Source: Gammaproteobacteria bacterium AqS3 (GTDB lineage Bacteria; Pseudomonadota; Gammaproteobacteria; MEIF01; AqS3). Taken from it: a DNA stretch of 35,897 nucleotides. Positions 25,409 through 33,868 of this stretch are shown here, one piece after another. The notes under the pieces were generated by a model. That model was not told the origin of the DNA. It did not search any database and saw only the letters and a program-made list of their open reading frames with translations. The stretch's first letter is position 1, and the number at the start of each line of letters is the position of its first letter. The position numbers and the translations under genes are program-made. Location: assembly GCA_001750645.1 (NCBI GenBank), contig MEIF01000001.1, positions 73,179 through 109,075 of the forward strand, written 5' to 3'.

Positions 25409-26284
25409 TTGAAGTCACTGCGCATCGCGACACGAAAGAGTCCCCTCGCCCTCGCCCAGGCTCGCCAGGTGGCCAATGCCCTCGCCCGCCAGGGTGTGGA
25501 CAGCGAACTCGTTCCGATCGAGAGCGAGGGCGATGTCAACCTCTCGGACTCGCTCGCCGATGCAGGCGGCAAGGGGCTGTTTGTCAAGGCGCTCGAGGCA
25601 GCCCTTATATCGGGAGAGGCCGATCTGGCCGTGCACTCGCTCAAGGACATGCCGGTGCGGCTCCCCGACGGGTTTGCCCTGGCCGGCGTGTGCCCCCGCG
25701 CTGACGCGCGCGATGCCTGGGTCGCCGATGTCGACCTGGACCGGCTGCCTCCGGGCTCGCGCATCGGCACCTCCAGCCCGCGCCGGGCCATGCTGATCAA
25801 GCGCCTGCACCCGCAATTGGAGATCGCTCCGCTGAGGGGCAATGTCGGGACCCGTCTGGCCAAGCTGGACGGCGGGGAATACGCCGGCATCGTGCTGGCC
25901 TGTGCCGGATTGATCCGGCTGGGACTGGGCCGGCGCATCCGCACCGCACTGCCGGTCGAGAGCTTCATTCCGGCTGCCGGACAGGGTGCGCTGGCGCTGG
26001 AAACCCTCGGCGGAAGCACCGAGCGGCCGGCCGTCCTCGCCGCCCTGAACTGCCCGCGCACCGAGCGCGCCGTCACCGCAGAGCGCAGCTGCATGGAGAC
26101 CCTGGGAGCCGACTGCCACAGCAGCGTGGCGGCACATGCGCTGTGGCGGGGGGACGAACTCACGCTGCACGCCTGCGACGGCGATGCAGACCATCGCCAG
26201 AGCGCTCAATGCGCCCGTGTGCAGACGCTCGATGAGGCTCGCGACCTCGGCGTTCGCACCGCCGAGGCACTCATGACACCCTGA
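25409..26284 (+). CDS. hemC: Porphobilinogen deaminase (hydroxymethylbilane synthase)
   Basis: This cytoplasmic enzyme condenses four porphobilinogens into hydroxymethylbilane for haem and sirohaem synthesis. The 291 residues (313 in E. coli) start at a TTG (25409) with GAGAG 6 nt upstream: KSLRIATRKSPLALAQARQV. It has GGKGLFVKALEAAL, the catalytic Asp in ADLAVHSLKDMPV (Asp72), IGTSSPRRAMLI, PLRGNVGTRLAKLDGGEY and the dipyrromethane cofactor Cys236 in LGADCHSSVAAHA. No hemD follows; instead the gene converges on purA with only 3 nt between the stop codons. Confidence 0.96.
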   Translation: MKSLRIATRKSPLALAQARQVANALARQGVDSELVPIESEGDVNLSDSLADAGGKGLFVKALEAALISGEADLAVHSLKDMPVRLPDGFALAGVCPRADARDAWVADVDLDRLPPGSRIGTSSPRRAMLIKRLHPQLEIAPLRGNVGTRLAKLDGGEYAGIVLACAGLIRLGLGRRIRTALPVESFIPAAGQGALALETLGGSTERPAVLAALNCPRTERAVTAERSCMETLGADCHSSVAAHALWRGDELTLHACDGDADHRQSAQCARVQTLDEARDLGVRTAEALMTP

Positions 26285-26287
26285 GGC

Positions 26288-27523
26288 TCACCCCTCCCAG
26301 GGGTTGACGCGCACGATGGTGTGCCCGCGCTCCGGACCGGTCGAGATCATCTGAAGCGGCACTTCTGTGAGGTTCTCAAGATGCTCGATAAAGCGCCTCG
26401 CCCCGGCGGGCAGATCCTCCCAGCGACGCACACCCGCAACCTCCCCGTCCCAGCCCGGAAGGGTTTCGTACTGCGGGGCACCGTCGGCATCGCAGCCAAG
26501 CGAGACGAGAATCTCATCGAAGCCGTCGAGCACGTCCAGCTTGGTCAAGACTATTGCGTCGACGCCGCTCAGGCGCGCCCCGCTTTTCAGCGCCCCGGCA
26601 TCGAGCCAGCCGCAGCGGCGCGGGCGCCCCGTGGTGGTGCCGACTTCGTGTCCGCGCTCGCTGAGCCGCCTGCCGATCTCGCCGTCCTGCTCGGTGGCAA
26701 AGGGGCCCTCGCCGACGCGGGTGGCATAGGCCTTGGCAATGCCGACCACGCAGTCGATGCGGCGGAAGTCAAAACCGGCGCCGAAGCTGATCGCGGCCGG
26801 CAGGGTGTTCGAGGAGGTCACATAGGGCCAGGTGCCGCGCACGACATCCAGCATCGCACCCTGAGCCCCCTCGAACAGGATGCCCCCGCCCGCAGAATCG
26901 ATCGATTCAAGCGCTCCGCTGACATCGGTGATGTACTGATTCAGGTATTCGGCGGCCTGCCGGCAGGTGCGGTACTGCTCCTCGACATCCGCCGCCGCCT
27001 CGCCGTAGTAGTCGGTCAGGCGAAAGTTGTGATACTCGTAGAGCTGCCCGAGCCGGCTGCGAAAATCCGGCTCAAACATGTTGCCGAGCAGTATCCCGCG
27101 CCGGGCGATTCGATCCTCGTAGGCCGGGCCGATGCCGCGCCCGGTGGTGCCGATGCCCGCTCGGCGGTCAGCGGCGGCGTCAATGCGCCGGTGGATGTCC
27201 AGCACCAGCGCACAGTTTCGGCTGACCCCGAGCCGCCCGCCCAGATCAAAGCCCTGCTGCCCCAAGGTATCGATCTCCCCGATCAGCACGTCGGGCGCCA
27301 GCGCCACCCCGGCGCCGATGAAGCAGCGCACATCGGGCTGCAGCACCCCCGAGGGAATCAGGTGCAGGGCGATGCGGCGCCCGTCCACCACCAAGGTGTG
27401 CCCGGCATTGTCGCCGCCCTGAAAGCGGCACACCGCCGCCGCCGATCGGGCGAGGTAGTCGACGATCTTGCCCTTGCCCTCATCGCCCCACTGCATGCCG
27501 AATACGGCCAGATGCCGACTCAC
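26288..27523 (-). CDS. purA: Adenylosuccinate synthetase (GTG start)
   Basis: This enzyme makes adenylosuccinate from IMP, aspartate and GTP, the first step to AMP. The 411 residues (432 in E. coli) contain VFGMQWGDEGKGKIVDYL with the catalytic Asp, QGGDNAGHTLV with the catalytic His, IGTTGRGIGPAYEDRIARRG, FEGAQGAMLDVVRGTWPYVT and TTTGRPRRCGWLD. The open frame begins further up, but the family starts near SRHLAVFGMQ. The GTG at 27523 overlaps the hisZ stop as GTGA, so I choose it. hisZ-purA adjacency is usual in Pseudomonas-like genomes. Confidence 0.96.
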   Translation of the reverse strand: MSRHLAVFGMQWGDEGKGKIVDYLARSAAAVCRFQGGDNAGHTLVVDGRRIALHLIPSGVLQPDVRCFIGAGVALAPDVLIGEIDTLGQQGFDLGGRLGVSRNCALVLDIHRRIDAAADRRAGIGTTGRGIGPAYEDRIARRGILLGNMFEPDFRSRLGQLYEYHNFRLTDYYGEAAADVEEQYRTCRQAAEYLNQYITDVSGALESIDSAGGGILFEGAQGAMLDVVRGTWPYVTSSNTLPAAISFGAGFDFRRIDCVVGIAKAYATRVGEGPFATEQDGEIGRRLSERGHEVGTTTGRPRRCGWLDAGALKSGARLSGVDAIVLTKLDVLDGFDEILVSLGCDADGAPQYETLPGWDGEVAGVRRWEDLPAGARRFIEHLENLTEVPLQMISTGPERGHTIVRVNPWEG

Positions 27524-28668
27524 TGCCCGCTCCGCTCTTCGGCCAGCTCGGCCACCTGCCAAGCGCCGGCCTCATTCAGCCGCAGTTCGGCGCCGCAGCC
27601 GCAAGCCCGCGCGCCCTGGTCACCCTCAAGCGCTCGCACCACGGGACGCCCCGACTGCCGCAGCCGGTCGATCGTCTCATCGTCAACCTCCGCCGGTGCA
27701 TAGACGGCCTGAGCCCGGGCATTCGATGCATCTGCCGGCAGCTCGGTCAGCAGGGCGCGCAGATCCAGATCAAATCCGGTGGCGCTCACCGAATGCCCGA
27801 AGCGGGAGGCCAGCTCGTCATAGCGTCCGCCCCTGGCGATCACAGAGCCGTAGCCGGGGGCAAAGGCGGCAAACACCACGCCGGTGTGGTAGGTGCAGCC
27901 ATGCACCTCCCCCAGATCAAACGACACATTGCCCGCCGGCTGTCCGAGGCCGTCGATCAGCGCGCGCACCTCGGCCACGGAGCGGGTGCAGACCGGGTCT
28001 CCCTCAAGCGCGCTGACCGCCCTGTCAAAATCGGCGGCGGCGCCGTAGAGCGTTCCCAGCAGAATCAATTCCTCGGGGGCGCCGAGCTTGCGCATTTCGT
28101 CCAGATCCTTGCGCTGCAGGGCGGCCTGGATTTCCCCCCGCACATCCGGGGGCAGGTCGCGCGCGAGGTGCTGAAACAGGCCGCCGTGACCGACCACCCA
28201 GAAAGACTCATCGACGCCGCTGGCGCTCAGGCACTCCGACAGCAGGCGGGCGACCTCGATGCTGGCGTCCATGCCGCTGCTGCCGAACAGCTCGGCGCCG
28301 ATGCGCAGCGGAATGCGGTTATTCGAACCGCCCCGGGCGTGCAGCAGCTCCCCGAAGTAGCACAGCCTCACCGGAGCATCCGGATAGAAATTGCGCGCGT
28401 AGATGCGCGCCGCCTGGGCGCTGAAATCGGCGCGCACACCCAGCATGCGGCCGCTGTGCTGGTCGATCAGCTTGCCCGTGCGCAGATCCAGCTCGTTCTC
28501 GCTGTCCAGCAGCAGCGATTCGGTGAATTCAAACAGCGCCGGCAGGATGGGCTGGTAGCCGTGGAGGCCGCACAATTCCAGCAGATCGCGGCTGTGGCGA
28601 TACAGCACACCCGCCTGCGGCGGCAGCACATCCTCAACGCCGTGCGGAAGCAGCCAGCGTCTGCTCAC
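27520..28668 (-). CDS. hisZ: ATP phosphoribosyltransferase regulatory subunit HisZ
   Basis: HisZ is a histidyl-tRNA-synthetase paralogue that joins the short form of HisG to make an active, histidine-regulated enzyme for the first step of histidine synthesis. The 382 residues begin RRWLLPHGVEDVLPPQAG and have LDLRTGKLIDQHSGRMLGVR, LCYFGELLHARGG, FDLGEVHGCTYHTGVVFAAF and IARGGRYDELASRFG. It lacks the HisRS anticodon-binding domain and has only the class II-like core plus a short C-terminal region. The start is GTG (28668), 5 nt after the hflC stop; CCTCC precedes it, so no Shine-Dalgarno is visible and coupling to hflC is likely. It implies a short-form HisG elsewhere. Confidence 0.94.
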   Translation of the reverse strand: MSRRWLLPHGVEDVLPPQAGVLYRHSRDLLELCGLHGYQPILPALFEFTESLLLDSENELDLRTGKLIDQHSGRMLGVRADFSAQAARIYARNFYPDAPVRLCYFGELLHARGGSNNRIPLRIGAELFGSSGMDASIEVARLLSECLSASGVDESFWVVGHGGLFQHLARDLPPDVRGEIQAALQRKDLDEMRKLGAPEELILLGTLYGAAADFDRAVSALEGDPVCTRSVAEVRALIDGLGQPAGNVSFDLGEVHGCTYHTGVVFAAFAPGYGSVIARGGRYDELASRFGHSVSATGFDLDLRALLTELPADASNARAQAVYAPAEVDDETIDRLRQSGRPVVRALEGDQGARACGCGAELRLNEAGAWQVAELAEERSGQ

Positions 28669-28673
28669 GGAGG

Positions 28674-29561
28674 TTAGGGCTGGTTGCCGTCGCGGTCCTT
28701 GATGTACCGCAGATAGTCGCTGTCAGGACTCAGCAGCAGCAGATCGCGGCTGCTGGAGAAGTTGTTTCTGTAGGCGCGCAGACTGCGCAGAAAAACGAAA
28801 AACTTCGGGTCTCGGCGGTAGGCCTCGGTGTAGATCTTGGTCGCCTCGGCATCGCCCTCGCCGCGCAGACGCTCGGCCGAGCGATAGGCCTCGGCCAGCA
28901 GCACCGTGCGCTGACGCTCGGCGGTGGCGCGGATGACATTGGCGCGCTCGGCGCCCTCGGCGCGCAGCTCCTGGGCGATGCGCTGGCGCTCCGAGCGCAT
29001 GCGCTCATAAACCGACTCGCTGACCTGATCCGGCAGGTCAATGCGCTTGACGCGCACATCGACCACGACCAGACCCAGCTCGCTGCCGACCGTGTTGTTG
29101 AGATCATTCACCAAGTCCGCCATCAGCTGATCGCGCTCGCCGGCGACCACCTCGCGCACGGTGCGCTCGGCGAATTGATCGCGCAGGCCGGCGTTGACGC
29201 GCTGCTCCAGCAGGCGGTTGGCGCGGGTCTGATCACCGCTGGTGGCGATGTAGAAAGTCTGCACCTCGTCAATGCGCCACTTGATGTAGGCATCGACGAT
29301 CAGACCCTTCTTCTCCGAGGTCAGAAAGCTCTGCGCCTCGGAATTGAGGCTGATGAGCCGACCGTCAAACTTGCGCACGCGGTTGACCAAGGGAATCTTG
29401 AAGTGCATGCCGGGGGCGATATTGGCCTCGGACACGCGACCAAATTCGAGCTCCACCGCGCGCTCGTGCTCGTAGACGATGTAGATCGAGCTGGAGGCCA
29501 CCCACAGCACCGCAACGGCGGCAATGCCGACGATCACGCGCCAGGAGAGAAGCCCGTCCAT
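28674..29561 (-). CDS. hflC: FtsH protease regulator HflC
   Basis: This is an SPFH/stomatin-type inner-membrane protein that pairs with HflK around FtsH. The 295 residues begin with a membrane anchor (about 7-28). The SPFH domain follows (IVYEHERAVELEFGRVSEAN, GMHFKIPLVNRVRKFDGRL), then a long charged helix rich in Glu/Arg/Ala (RMRSERQRIAQELRAEGAER) and the C-terminal LRSLRAYRNNFSSSRDLLLL. The ATG shares a base with the hflK stop (TGATG). Confidence 0.97.
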   Translation of the reverse strand: MDGLLSWRVIVGIAAVAVLWVASSSIYIVYEHERAVELEFGRVSEANIAPGMHFKIPLVNRVRKFDGRLISLNSEAQSFLTSEKKGLIVDAYIKWRIDEVQTFYIATSGDQTRANRLLEQRVNAGLRDQFAERTVREVVAGERDQLMADLVNDLNNTVGSELGLVVVDVRVKRIDLPDQVSESVYERMRSERQRIAQELRAEGAERANVIRATAERQRTVLLAEAYRSAERLRGEGDAEATKIYTEAYRRDPKFFVFLRSLRAYRNNFSSSRDLLLLSPDSDYLRYIKDRDGNQP

Positions 29562-30712
29562 CAGCGTCTGCTGCGGCTGTTGCGGTAAGTGCCCTGACCG
29601 TTCTGGGTCCCGGAGCGCAGGCGCTTGATCACCTGCTCGACGATTCGGTCCGTCAGGAGCGTCTCATCAACATTCGGCAGCCCGGCATTGGGGCCGGCAT
29701 AGCCGCCGCCCGCATTCGCCGGATCGCTGCCCGACGGGGTCCGACCGACCATCCCGGGCAGGCGGTCCAGCGGCAGGTAAATCAGGTTGCCCCCCTCTCC
29801 CCCCGGCGTGTCGATCACCACCTTGCCGGCTCTGGAGAGCACGTGCTCCATGGTCTCGATGTAGAGCCGGTCGCGGGTCAGCTGCGGTGCGCGGCGGTAT
29901 TCCTGATACAGGCTGATGAAGCGATCCGCCTCACCCTGGGCGCTGGCAATGGCCTTGTCCCGGTCTGCGGTGGCCTCCTGGATCAGGCGCGCCGACTGGC
30001 CGCGCGCCTGCGGCAGAATTGAATTGGCATAGGCTTCGGCCTCGTTGCTGAGACGGTTCTTGTCCTCGCGCGCCTTGATGGCGTCGTTGAAGGCGTCCTT
30101 GACGGCCTCGGGGGGGTCGGCTTCCTGAATATTGACTTTGACGATTTCCAGGCCACTGTTGTAGTCACTTATATAACTCTGCAGGCGGGTCTGGATTTCC
30201 TGCTGGATCGGGCCGCGCCGCTCAACCAGCACGTCGTCCATGGAGTTGCTGCCGACCTCGTGGCGCAGGGCGCTCTCGCTGGCCTGGCTGAGGGTCTCAT
30301 CCGGGTCGGATATCTCCAGCCAGTAATTCTTGGGATCCGAGACCCGGTACTGAACCGAGAGCTTGACATTGACGATGTTCTCGTCCCTGGTGAGCATTGA
30401 GGATGAATGGACGTGGGTGCGCAGCTCGGTGACGTTGGTGATCAGGACATCGTCAATGAAACGCGGCTGCCAGTGCAGCCCGGGGCCGAGCACCTCGTGG
30501 AAGGGACCGAGCCGCAGCACCACCGCGCGCTCGCGTTCCTCAACCTGATAGATGCCCGAGCCGAACCAGATCACCAGCAGCCCGACGACGGCGACGATGA
30601 CCCAGCGCTGATAGCCGCCGCCGGAACTGAATAGTTGGGCAAATATCCGCTCCAAATCGGGCGGTCCCGATGAATCGCTACCCCAACCGCCGCCTTTGTC
30701 GTCCGGATTCAA
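29561..30712 (-). CDS. hflK: FtsH protease regulator HflK
   Basis: This is the partner of HflC, 383 residues. A Gly-rich N-terminus (GGGWGSDSSGPPDL) is typical of HflK. One membrane segment (about 37-55) is followed by the SPFH domain (VEERERAVVLRLGPFHEVL, GPGLHWQPRFID) and a coiled region with DKNRLSNEAEAYANSILPQARGQ split by short turns. A low-complexity C-terminus with Gly/Asn/Arg ends the protein. The start is TTG (30712) with AGAGGTG 5 nt upstream. The gap to hflX is 81 nt and has a weak minus-strand -10-like TAAGAT followed by GCGCG. Confidence 0.97.
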   Translation of the reverse strand: MNPDDKGGGWGSDSSGPPDLERIFAQLFSSGGGYQRWVIVAVVGLLVIWFGSGIYQVEERERAVVLRLGPFHEVLGPGLHWQPRFIDDVLITNVTELRTHVHSSSMLTRDENIVNVKLSVQYRVSDPKNYWLEISDPDETLSQASESALRHEVGSNSMDDVLVERRGPIQQEIQTRLQSYISDYNSGLEIVKVNIQEADPPEAVKDAFNDAIKAREDKNRLSNEAEAYANSILPQARGQSARLIQEATADRDKAIASAQGEADRFISLYQEYRRAPQLTRDRLYIETMEHVLSRAGKVVIDTPGGEGGNLIYLPLDRLPGMVGRTPSGSDPANAGGGYAGPNAGLPNVDETLLTDRIVEQVIKRLRSGTQNGQGTYRNSRSRR

Positions 30713-30793
30713 AGGGCACCTCTGCTGATTTGGATGGATTGAATGCGCTCGCCGCGCAAGACGCGCATCTTAACACGCCCGACCGTCGGCAAA

Positions 30794-32065
30794 CTAGGAA
30801 GCGGAGTGCGCACGGGACTTCTCGCAGAGCCGCTCAAACTGATTCCAATTGCGCCGGCTCAGGCGCACGTCAAGGCGCAGCAGACCGTCCTCGCCGAGCG
30901 CCTCGGACTTGACCGCGTTCTGGGCGTACAGCCAGGCCCTGACCTCGCCGCAGCCCGGCCGCAGCCGGATGCTTCGCCGCACCCAGTCCCGCTGCAGCAG
31001 CGAGCGCAGCGCCTCATCCAGCAGATCCAGCCCCAGCCCGCTGCCCGCCGACAGCCACACCGAGGCGGCCGGTCCATCGGGCCGATATTCGATGCGCGGG
31101 GCCTCCCCGATGCGGTCGATCTTGTTGTGAACCAGCAGCTGCGGAACATCATCGGCACCGATGCGCTCCAGCACCTCGGCAACACTGTCGCGCATCGCCC
31201 CGCAGTGCGGACTGGACGCATCCAGCACGTGCAGCAGCACATCGGCCTGCCGGGTCTCCTCGAGCGTCGCGGCAAAGGCGTCGATCAGCTCGTGCGGCAG
31301 GTTGCTGACAAACCCGACCGTGTCGACCATGACAGCATCGAGACCGGAAAGGGTGCGAATTCGCTTCAGCTTGGCGTCAAGTGTGACAAAAAGCGCATCC
31401 TGAGCCTGCTGCACCGAGCCGGATACGGCATTGAATAGAGTGGACTTTCCCGCATTGGTGTAGCCGATCAGCGCGATGAGGGGCTGCGGCGAGACGCTGC
31501 GGGAGCGCCTGCCGACCTCGCGGCTGTTGGCGATGCGCTCCAGCTTCGAGCGCAGCTGCGACACGCGCCGACCGAGCAGCCGCCGGTCGGTCTCCAGCTG
31601 CGATTCGCCGGGGCCGCGCACGCCGATGCCGCCGCGCTGCCGCTCCAGGTGGGTCCAGCCCCGCACCAGCCTCGTGGAGAGGTGCTCCAGCTGCGCCAGC
31701 TCGACCTGCAGACGACCCTCGTAGGTCTTGGCCCGCTGGGCAAAGATGTCGAGGATGACTCCGGTTCGCCCGATGACGCGGCAGCACAGCCGCTTTTCCA
31801 GATTGCGCTCCTGCGAGGGAGTGATTTCGGCGTTGAACAGCGCGATCTGGACATCCTCGTCCCGGACGAACTCGGCGATTTCCTCAACCTTGCCGCTGCC
31901 GATCAGCGTGGCCGCATTGGGTGCGCGCAGACGGCACTCAAAATGACCCAGAATTTCGGCTCCCGCAGCCTGCGCCAAGGCGGCAAACTCCTCGCGGTCA
32001 AATTCCAACTCTGCTGCTTTGGTCTGAGGCTGCACCACCGAAACGAGCACAGCCCGCTCAAGCAT
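30794..32065 (-). CDS. hflX: Ribosome-associated GTPase HflX
   Basis: HflX is a GTPase that binds the 50S subunit and splits stalled ribosomes. From the ATG at 32065 it has 423 residues. The N-terminal HflX domain shows LIGSGKVEEIAEFV, ITPSQERNLE, VILDIFAQRAKTYEGRLQVE and GIGVRGPGESQLETDRR. The G domain has G1 GYTNAGKST (about 201-209), G3 DTVGF (about 248) and G4 NKID. A small C-terminal domain follows. A TTG ten codons upstream (32095) would extend it; neither start has a clear Shine-Dalgarno. The hfq-hflX-hflK-hflC order is classical. Confidence 0.95.
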   Translation of the reverse strand: MLERAVLVSVVQPQTKAAELEFDREEFAALAQAAGAEILGHFECRLRAPNAATLIGSGKVEEIAEFVRDEDVQIALFNAEITPSQERNLEKRLCCRVIGRTGVILDIFAQRAKTYEGRLQVELAQLEHLSTRLVRGWTHLERQRGGIGVRGPGESQLETDRRLLGRRVSQLRSKLERIANSREVGRRSRSVSPQPLIALIGYTNAGKSTLFNAVSGSVQQAQDALFVTLDAKLKRIRTLSGLDAVMVDTVGFVSNLPHELIDAFAATLEETRQADVLLHVLDASSPHCGAMRDSVAEVLERIGADDVPQLLVHNKIDRIGEAPRIEYRPDGPAASVWLSAGSGLGLDLLDEALRSLLQRDWVRRSIRLRPGCGEVRAWLYAQNAVKSEALGEDGLLRLDVRLSRRNWNQFERLCEKSRAHSAS

Positions 32066-32101
32066 TCCCCGGGCACCGTCCGCTACTGACTCCAAAGGCC
32101 G

Positions 32102-32500
32102 CTATTCACGGTAGGTGTTGTCAATCTCGTCTTCGTCAAAGCCGACGGTAGCCGGCTCTGGATGCTGCACCGCCGCCATCGGCTGCACCGCAGCGGCAGG
32201 CTGTGCCGCAGCTACAGGCTGTGCCGCGACCGCCGGCTGTGCTGCGGTCGCGAATCCCTCGGCACCGGCACTGTGGCGCGATCCGGAAAACTCAAAGTGA
32301 TCCTGGGGAACGATGCTGGAAATGGCGTGCTTGTAGACCATCTGCAGGGTGGAACGTCCCGGTGTATTGCCTCGCAGCAGAATGATGTGCGGATCAAAGG
32401 ATTCGATCACACCCATCAATCGGACACCGCTATTCAGGTAAAGGTTCACCGCTACCTGATCCAAACGCAGCTGATTGAGAAAGGGTTCTTGAAAAGTCAT
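32102..32500 (-). CDS. hfq: RNA-binding protein Hfq, atypical
   Basis: Hfq is the hexameric Sm-like chaperone for small RNAs and mRNAs. The 132 residues start MTFQEPFLNQLRLDQVAV. Sm1 is VNLYLNSGVRLMGVIESFD and Sm2 is QMVYKHAISSIVP. Compared with E. coli, the distal-face Tyr/Gly/basic residues (Y21, G25, R27) and the proximal Lys-His (K57-H58) are kept. Three things are odd: about five extra residues (around PGRST) between the Sm1 and Sm2 parts; the rim patch RRER reads RLDQ; and the tail consists of AQP-type hexapeptide repeats (about 84-113) ending in an acidic tip FDEDEIDN. The start at 32500 has CGGAG 9 nt upstream. The gene lies between miaA and hflX as usual. Confidence 0.94.
   Translation of the reverse strand: MTFQEPFLNQLRLDQVAVNLYLNSGVRLMGVIESFDPHIILLRGNTPGRSTLQMVYKHAISSIVPQDHFEFSGSRHSAGAEGFATAAQPAVAAQPVAAAQPAAAVQPMAAVQHPEPATVGFDEDEIDNTYRE
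32163..32252 (-). repeat. Tandem 18-bp repeat in the hfq 3' part
   Basis: About five copies of an 18-bp unit beginning GGCTGYRCCGC on the plus strand occupy 32163-32252; the leftmost copy is degenerate. On the coding strand they encode six-residue units of the form A-A-Q-P-x-x. Slippage between copies could change the length of the Hfq tail without shifting frame. Confidence 0.8.
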
Positions 32501-32589
32501 AGTTTTTACTCCGATTGAAATTAATAAAAAGCTGAAAAAAAGCCGACCGCTCGGAAATAACTCCAAGCATCCGACCGAGTAAGTGTGAA
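32501..32589 (-). promoter_or_regulatory. AT-rich hfq leader region
   Basis: This 89-nt gap between miaA and hfq is much more AT-rich than its surroundings. On the minus strand a small hairpin CCGA-GCGG-TCGG is followed by CTTTTTTT, then TTTTTATTAATTTC, then the Shine-Dalgarno CGGAG. The hairpin (4 bp) is too weak to call a terminator with confidence. The TATTAA stretch may be part of an hfq promoter. Confidence 0.35.
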
Positions 32590-33543
32590 TTATTCAAATA
32601 TGAAATCCAGCGGATGTGACGAAGATCTCATGTAGTTGTTCTCATCACGGGCGGATTGTATCACTCTGATTCCTGGCCACTGACGGATCCAAGTCATCTG
32701 GCGTTTGGCCAGTTGCCGACTGGCTGCGGCAATCGAGTCGGCCAGCTGATCCAGTGTCCCGCCGCAGCGCAGATACTGCGCTCCCTGCCTATAGGCCACT
32801 GCCCGCCAGGCCGGCAGACTGGGGTCAAATCCGTATTGATCCATGAGCGCCCGGATCTCATCGATGAGGCCGGCGGCCAGCATGGATTTGACCCGCTCCC
32901 CGAGCGCCCGATGCAGGTCGGCGCGCGAATCCGGCATCAGCGCCACCACCTCCACCGGATGAGTCCAGGGCGAAGTGCGCCCCCGGCGCTGATGCCGGCT
33001 CAGCGGCTCGCCCGTGGCGCGCAGCACCTCAAGCGCCCTGCCGATGCGAATGCCGTCGGCCGGAGCGATGCGCGCGGCGGCCTCGGGATCCTCTCTGGCC
33101 AGCTCGGCGTGCAGCGCCGCCCAGCCCCGCTCCGCCGCCTCCCGCCTGATCGTGCTGCGAATCTCTGGCGCCGCACCGCCCGTGGAAGCCAGTCCGGACA
33201 GCAGCGCGCGCAGGTAGAACATGCTGCCGCCCACCAGCAGCGGCGTGCGCACACCCTCGCTGCGGATCGCCTCCAGGGCGGTGCAGGCATCGCGACAAAA
33301 ATCTGCGGCGGAATAGGCGACATCGGGTGCGCACACATCGATGAGCGAGTGCGGAACCACTGAGCGCTCCGAGGCGGCGGGCTTGGCCGTGCCGATGTCC
33401 ATGCCGCGATAGACCTGAACCGAATCGACGCTGATGACCGCACAGGGATGGCGCTCCCCGGCCCGGAGCACCCAGCCCGTCTTGCCGATGCCGGTGGGGC
33501 CGACGAGGGCGTAAATCGGCTTGTCCACGCTCACCCCGCCCAT
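32590..33543 (-). CDS. miaA: tRNA dimethylallyltransferase MiaA
   Basis: MiaA transfers a dimethylallyl group to A37 of tRNAs reading UNN codons. The 317 residues (316 in E. coli) start MGGVSVDKPIYALVGPTGIGKT with the P-loop at 15-22. SVDSVQVYRGMDIGTAKPAA, PHSLIDVCAPDVAYSAADF, LLVGGSMFYLRALLSGL and ALEVLRATGEPLS follow, and AYRQGAQYL plus TWIRQWPGI come near the end. The open frame runs to 33597 but the family starts at the P-loop region; I chose the ATG at 33543 although its Shine-Dalgarno is poor. A GTG (33528) with GGGG upstream is an alternative. A -10-like TACCAT followed by GCCCGCCC lies only 14 nt upstream of the ATG (33558-33563), so the mRNA may have a very short leader. Confidence 0.95.
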   Translation of the reverse strand: MGGVSVDKPIYALVGPTGIGKTGWVLRAGERHPCAVISVDSVQVYRGMDIGTAKPAASERSVVPHSLIDVCAPDVAYSAADFCRDACTALEAIRSEGVRTPLLVGGSMFYLRALLSGLASTGGAAPEIRSTIRREAAERGWAALHAELAREDPEAAARIAPADGIRIGRALEVLRATGEPLSRHQRRGRTSPWTHPVEVVALMPDSRADLHRALGERVKSMLAAGLIDEIRALMDQYGFDPSLPAWRAVAYRQGAQYLRCGGTLDQLADSIAAASRQLAKRQMTWIRQWPGIRVIQSARDENNYMRSSSHPLDFIFE

Positions 33544-33695
33544 CGTCTTGGGCGGGCATGGTAAAGGCGGCAGCCTGCGAATTCCGGCCGGGCGCACGAC
33601 CCGGCCCGCCGGATTTTGAGAACGCCATTAAAACCCCCGCCACAGGAGGCTCCCCTGAATAAATCTCCATTAGATTTAGGCTCGCTGATACTAGG

Positions 33696-33708
33696 ATGCA
33701 CCGTGCAT
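33696..33708. repeat. Perfect palindrome ATGCAC-C-GTGCAT
   Basis: Two 6-bp arms surround a single central base. TTGCACGCAT follows at 33721-33730 and ATGCACCG recurs at 33976-33983. The element is operator-like but no regulator can be assigned. It lies about 150 nt upstream of the miaA start. Confidence 0.4.
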
Positions 33709-33868
33709 AAAAAATTGGGTTTGCACGCATCAGGGCACATTCACAAAATTCCATCATTCAAAAACCTGCCCCCTGAAATGCGGGCGAGGGGCGATGATGC
33801 GGCATTTAGATCATCAATGGCATCCTCCACAACCAGGTCGGCGAAAGGGGCGAATGACCGCTTTGCTT

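Noticed and set aside
32530-32565. Possible intrinsic terminator between miaA and hfq
   Set aside because: The stem is only about 4 bp (CCGA/TCGG), too weak although followed by seven T residues. miaA-hfq are normally co-transcribed.
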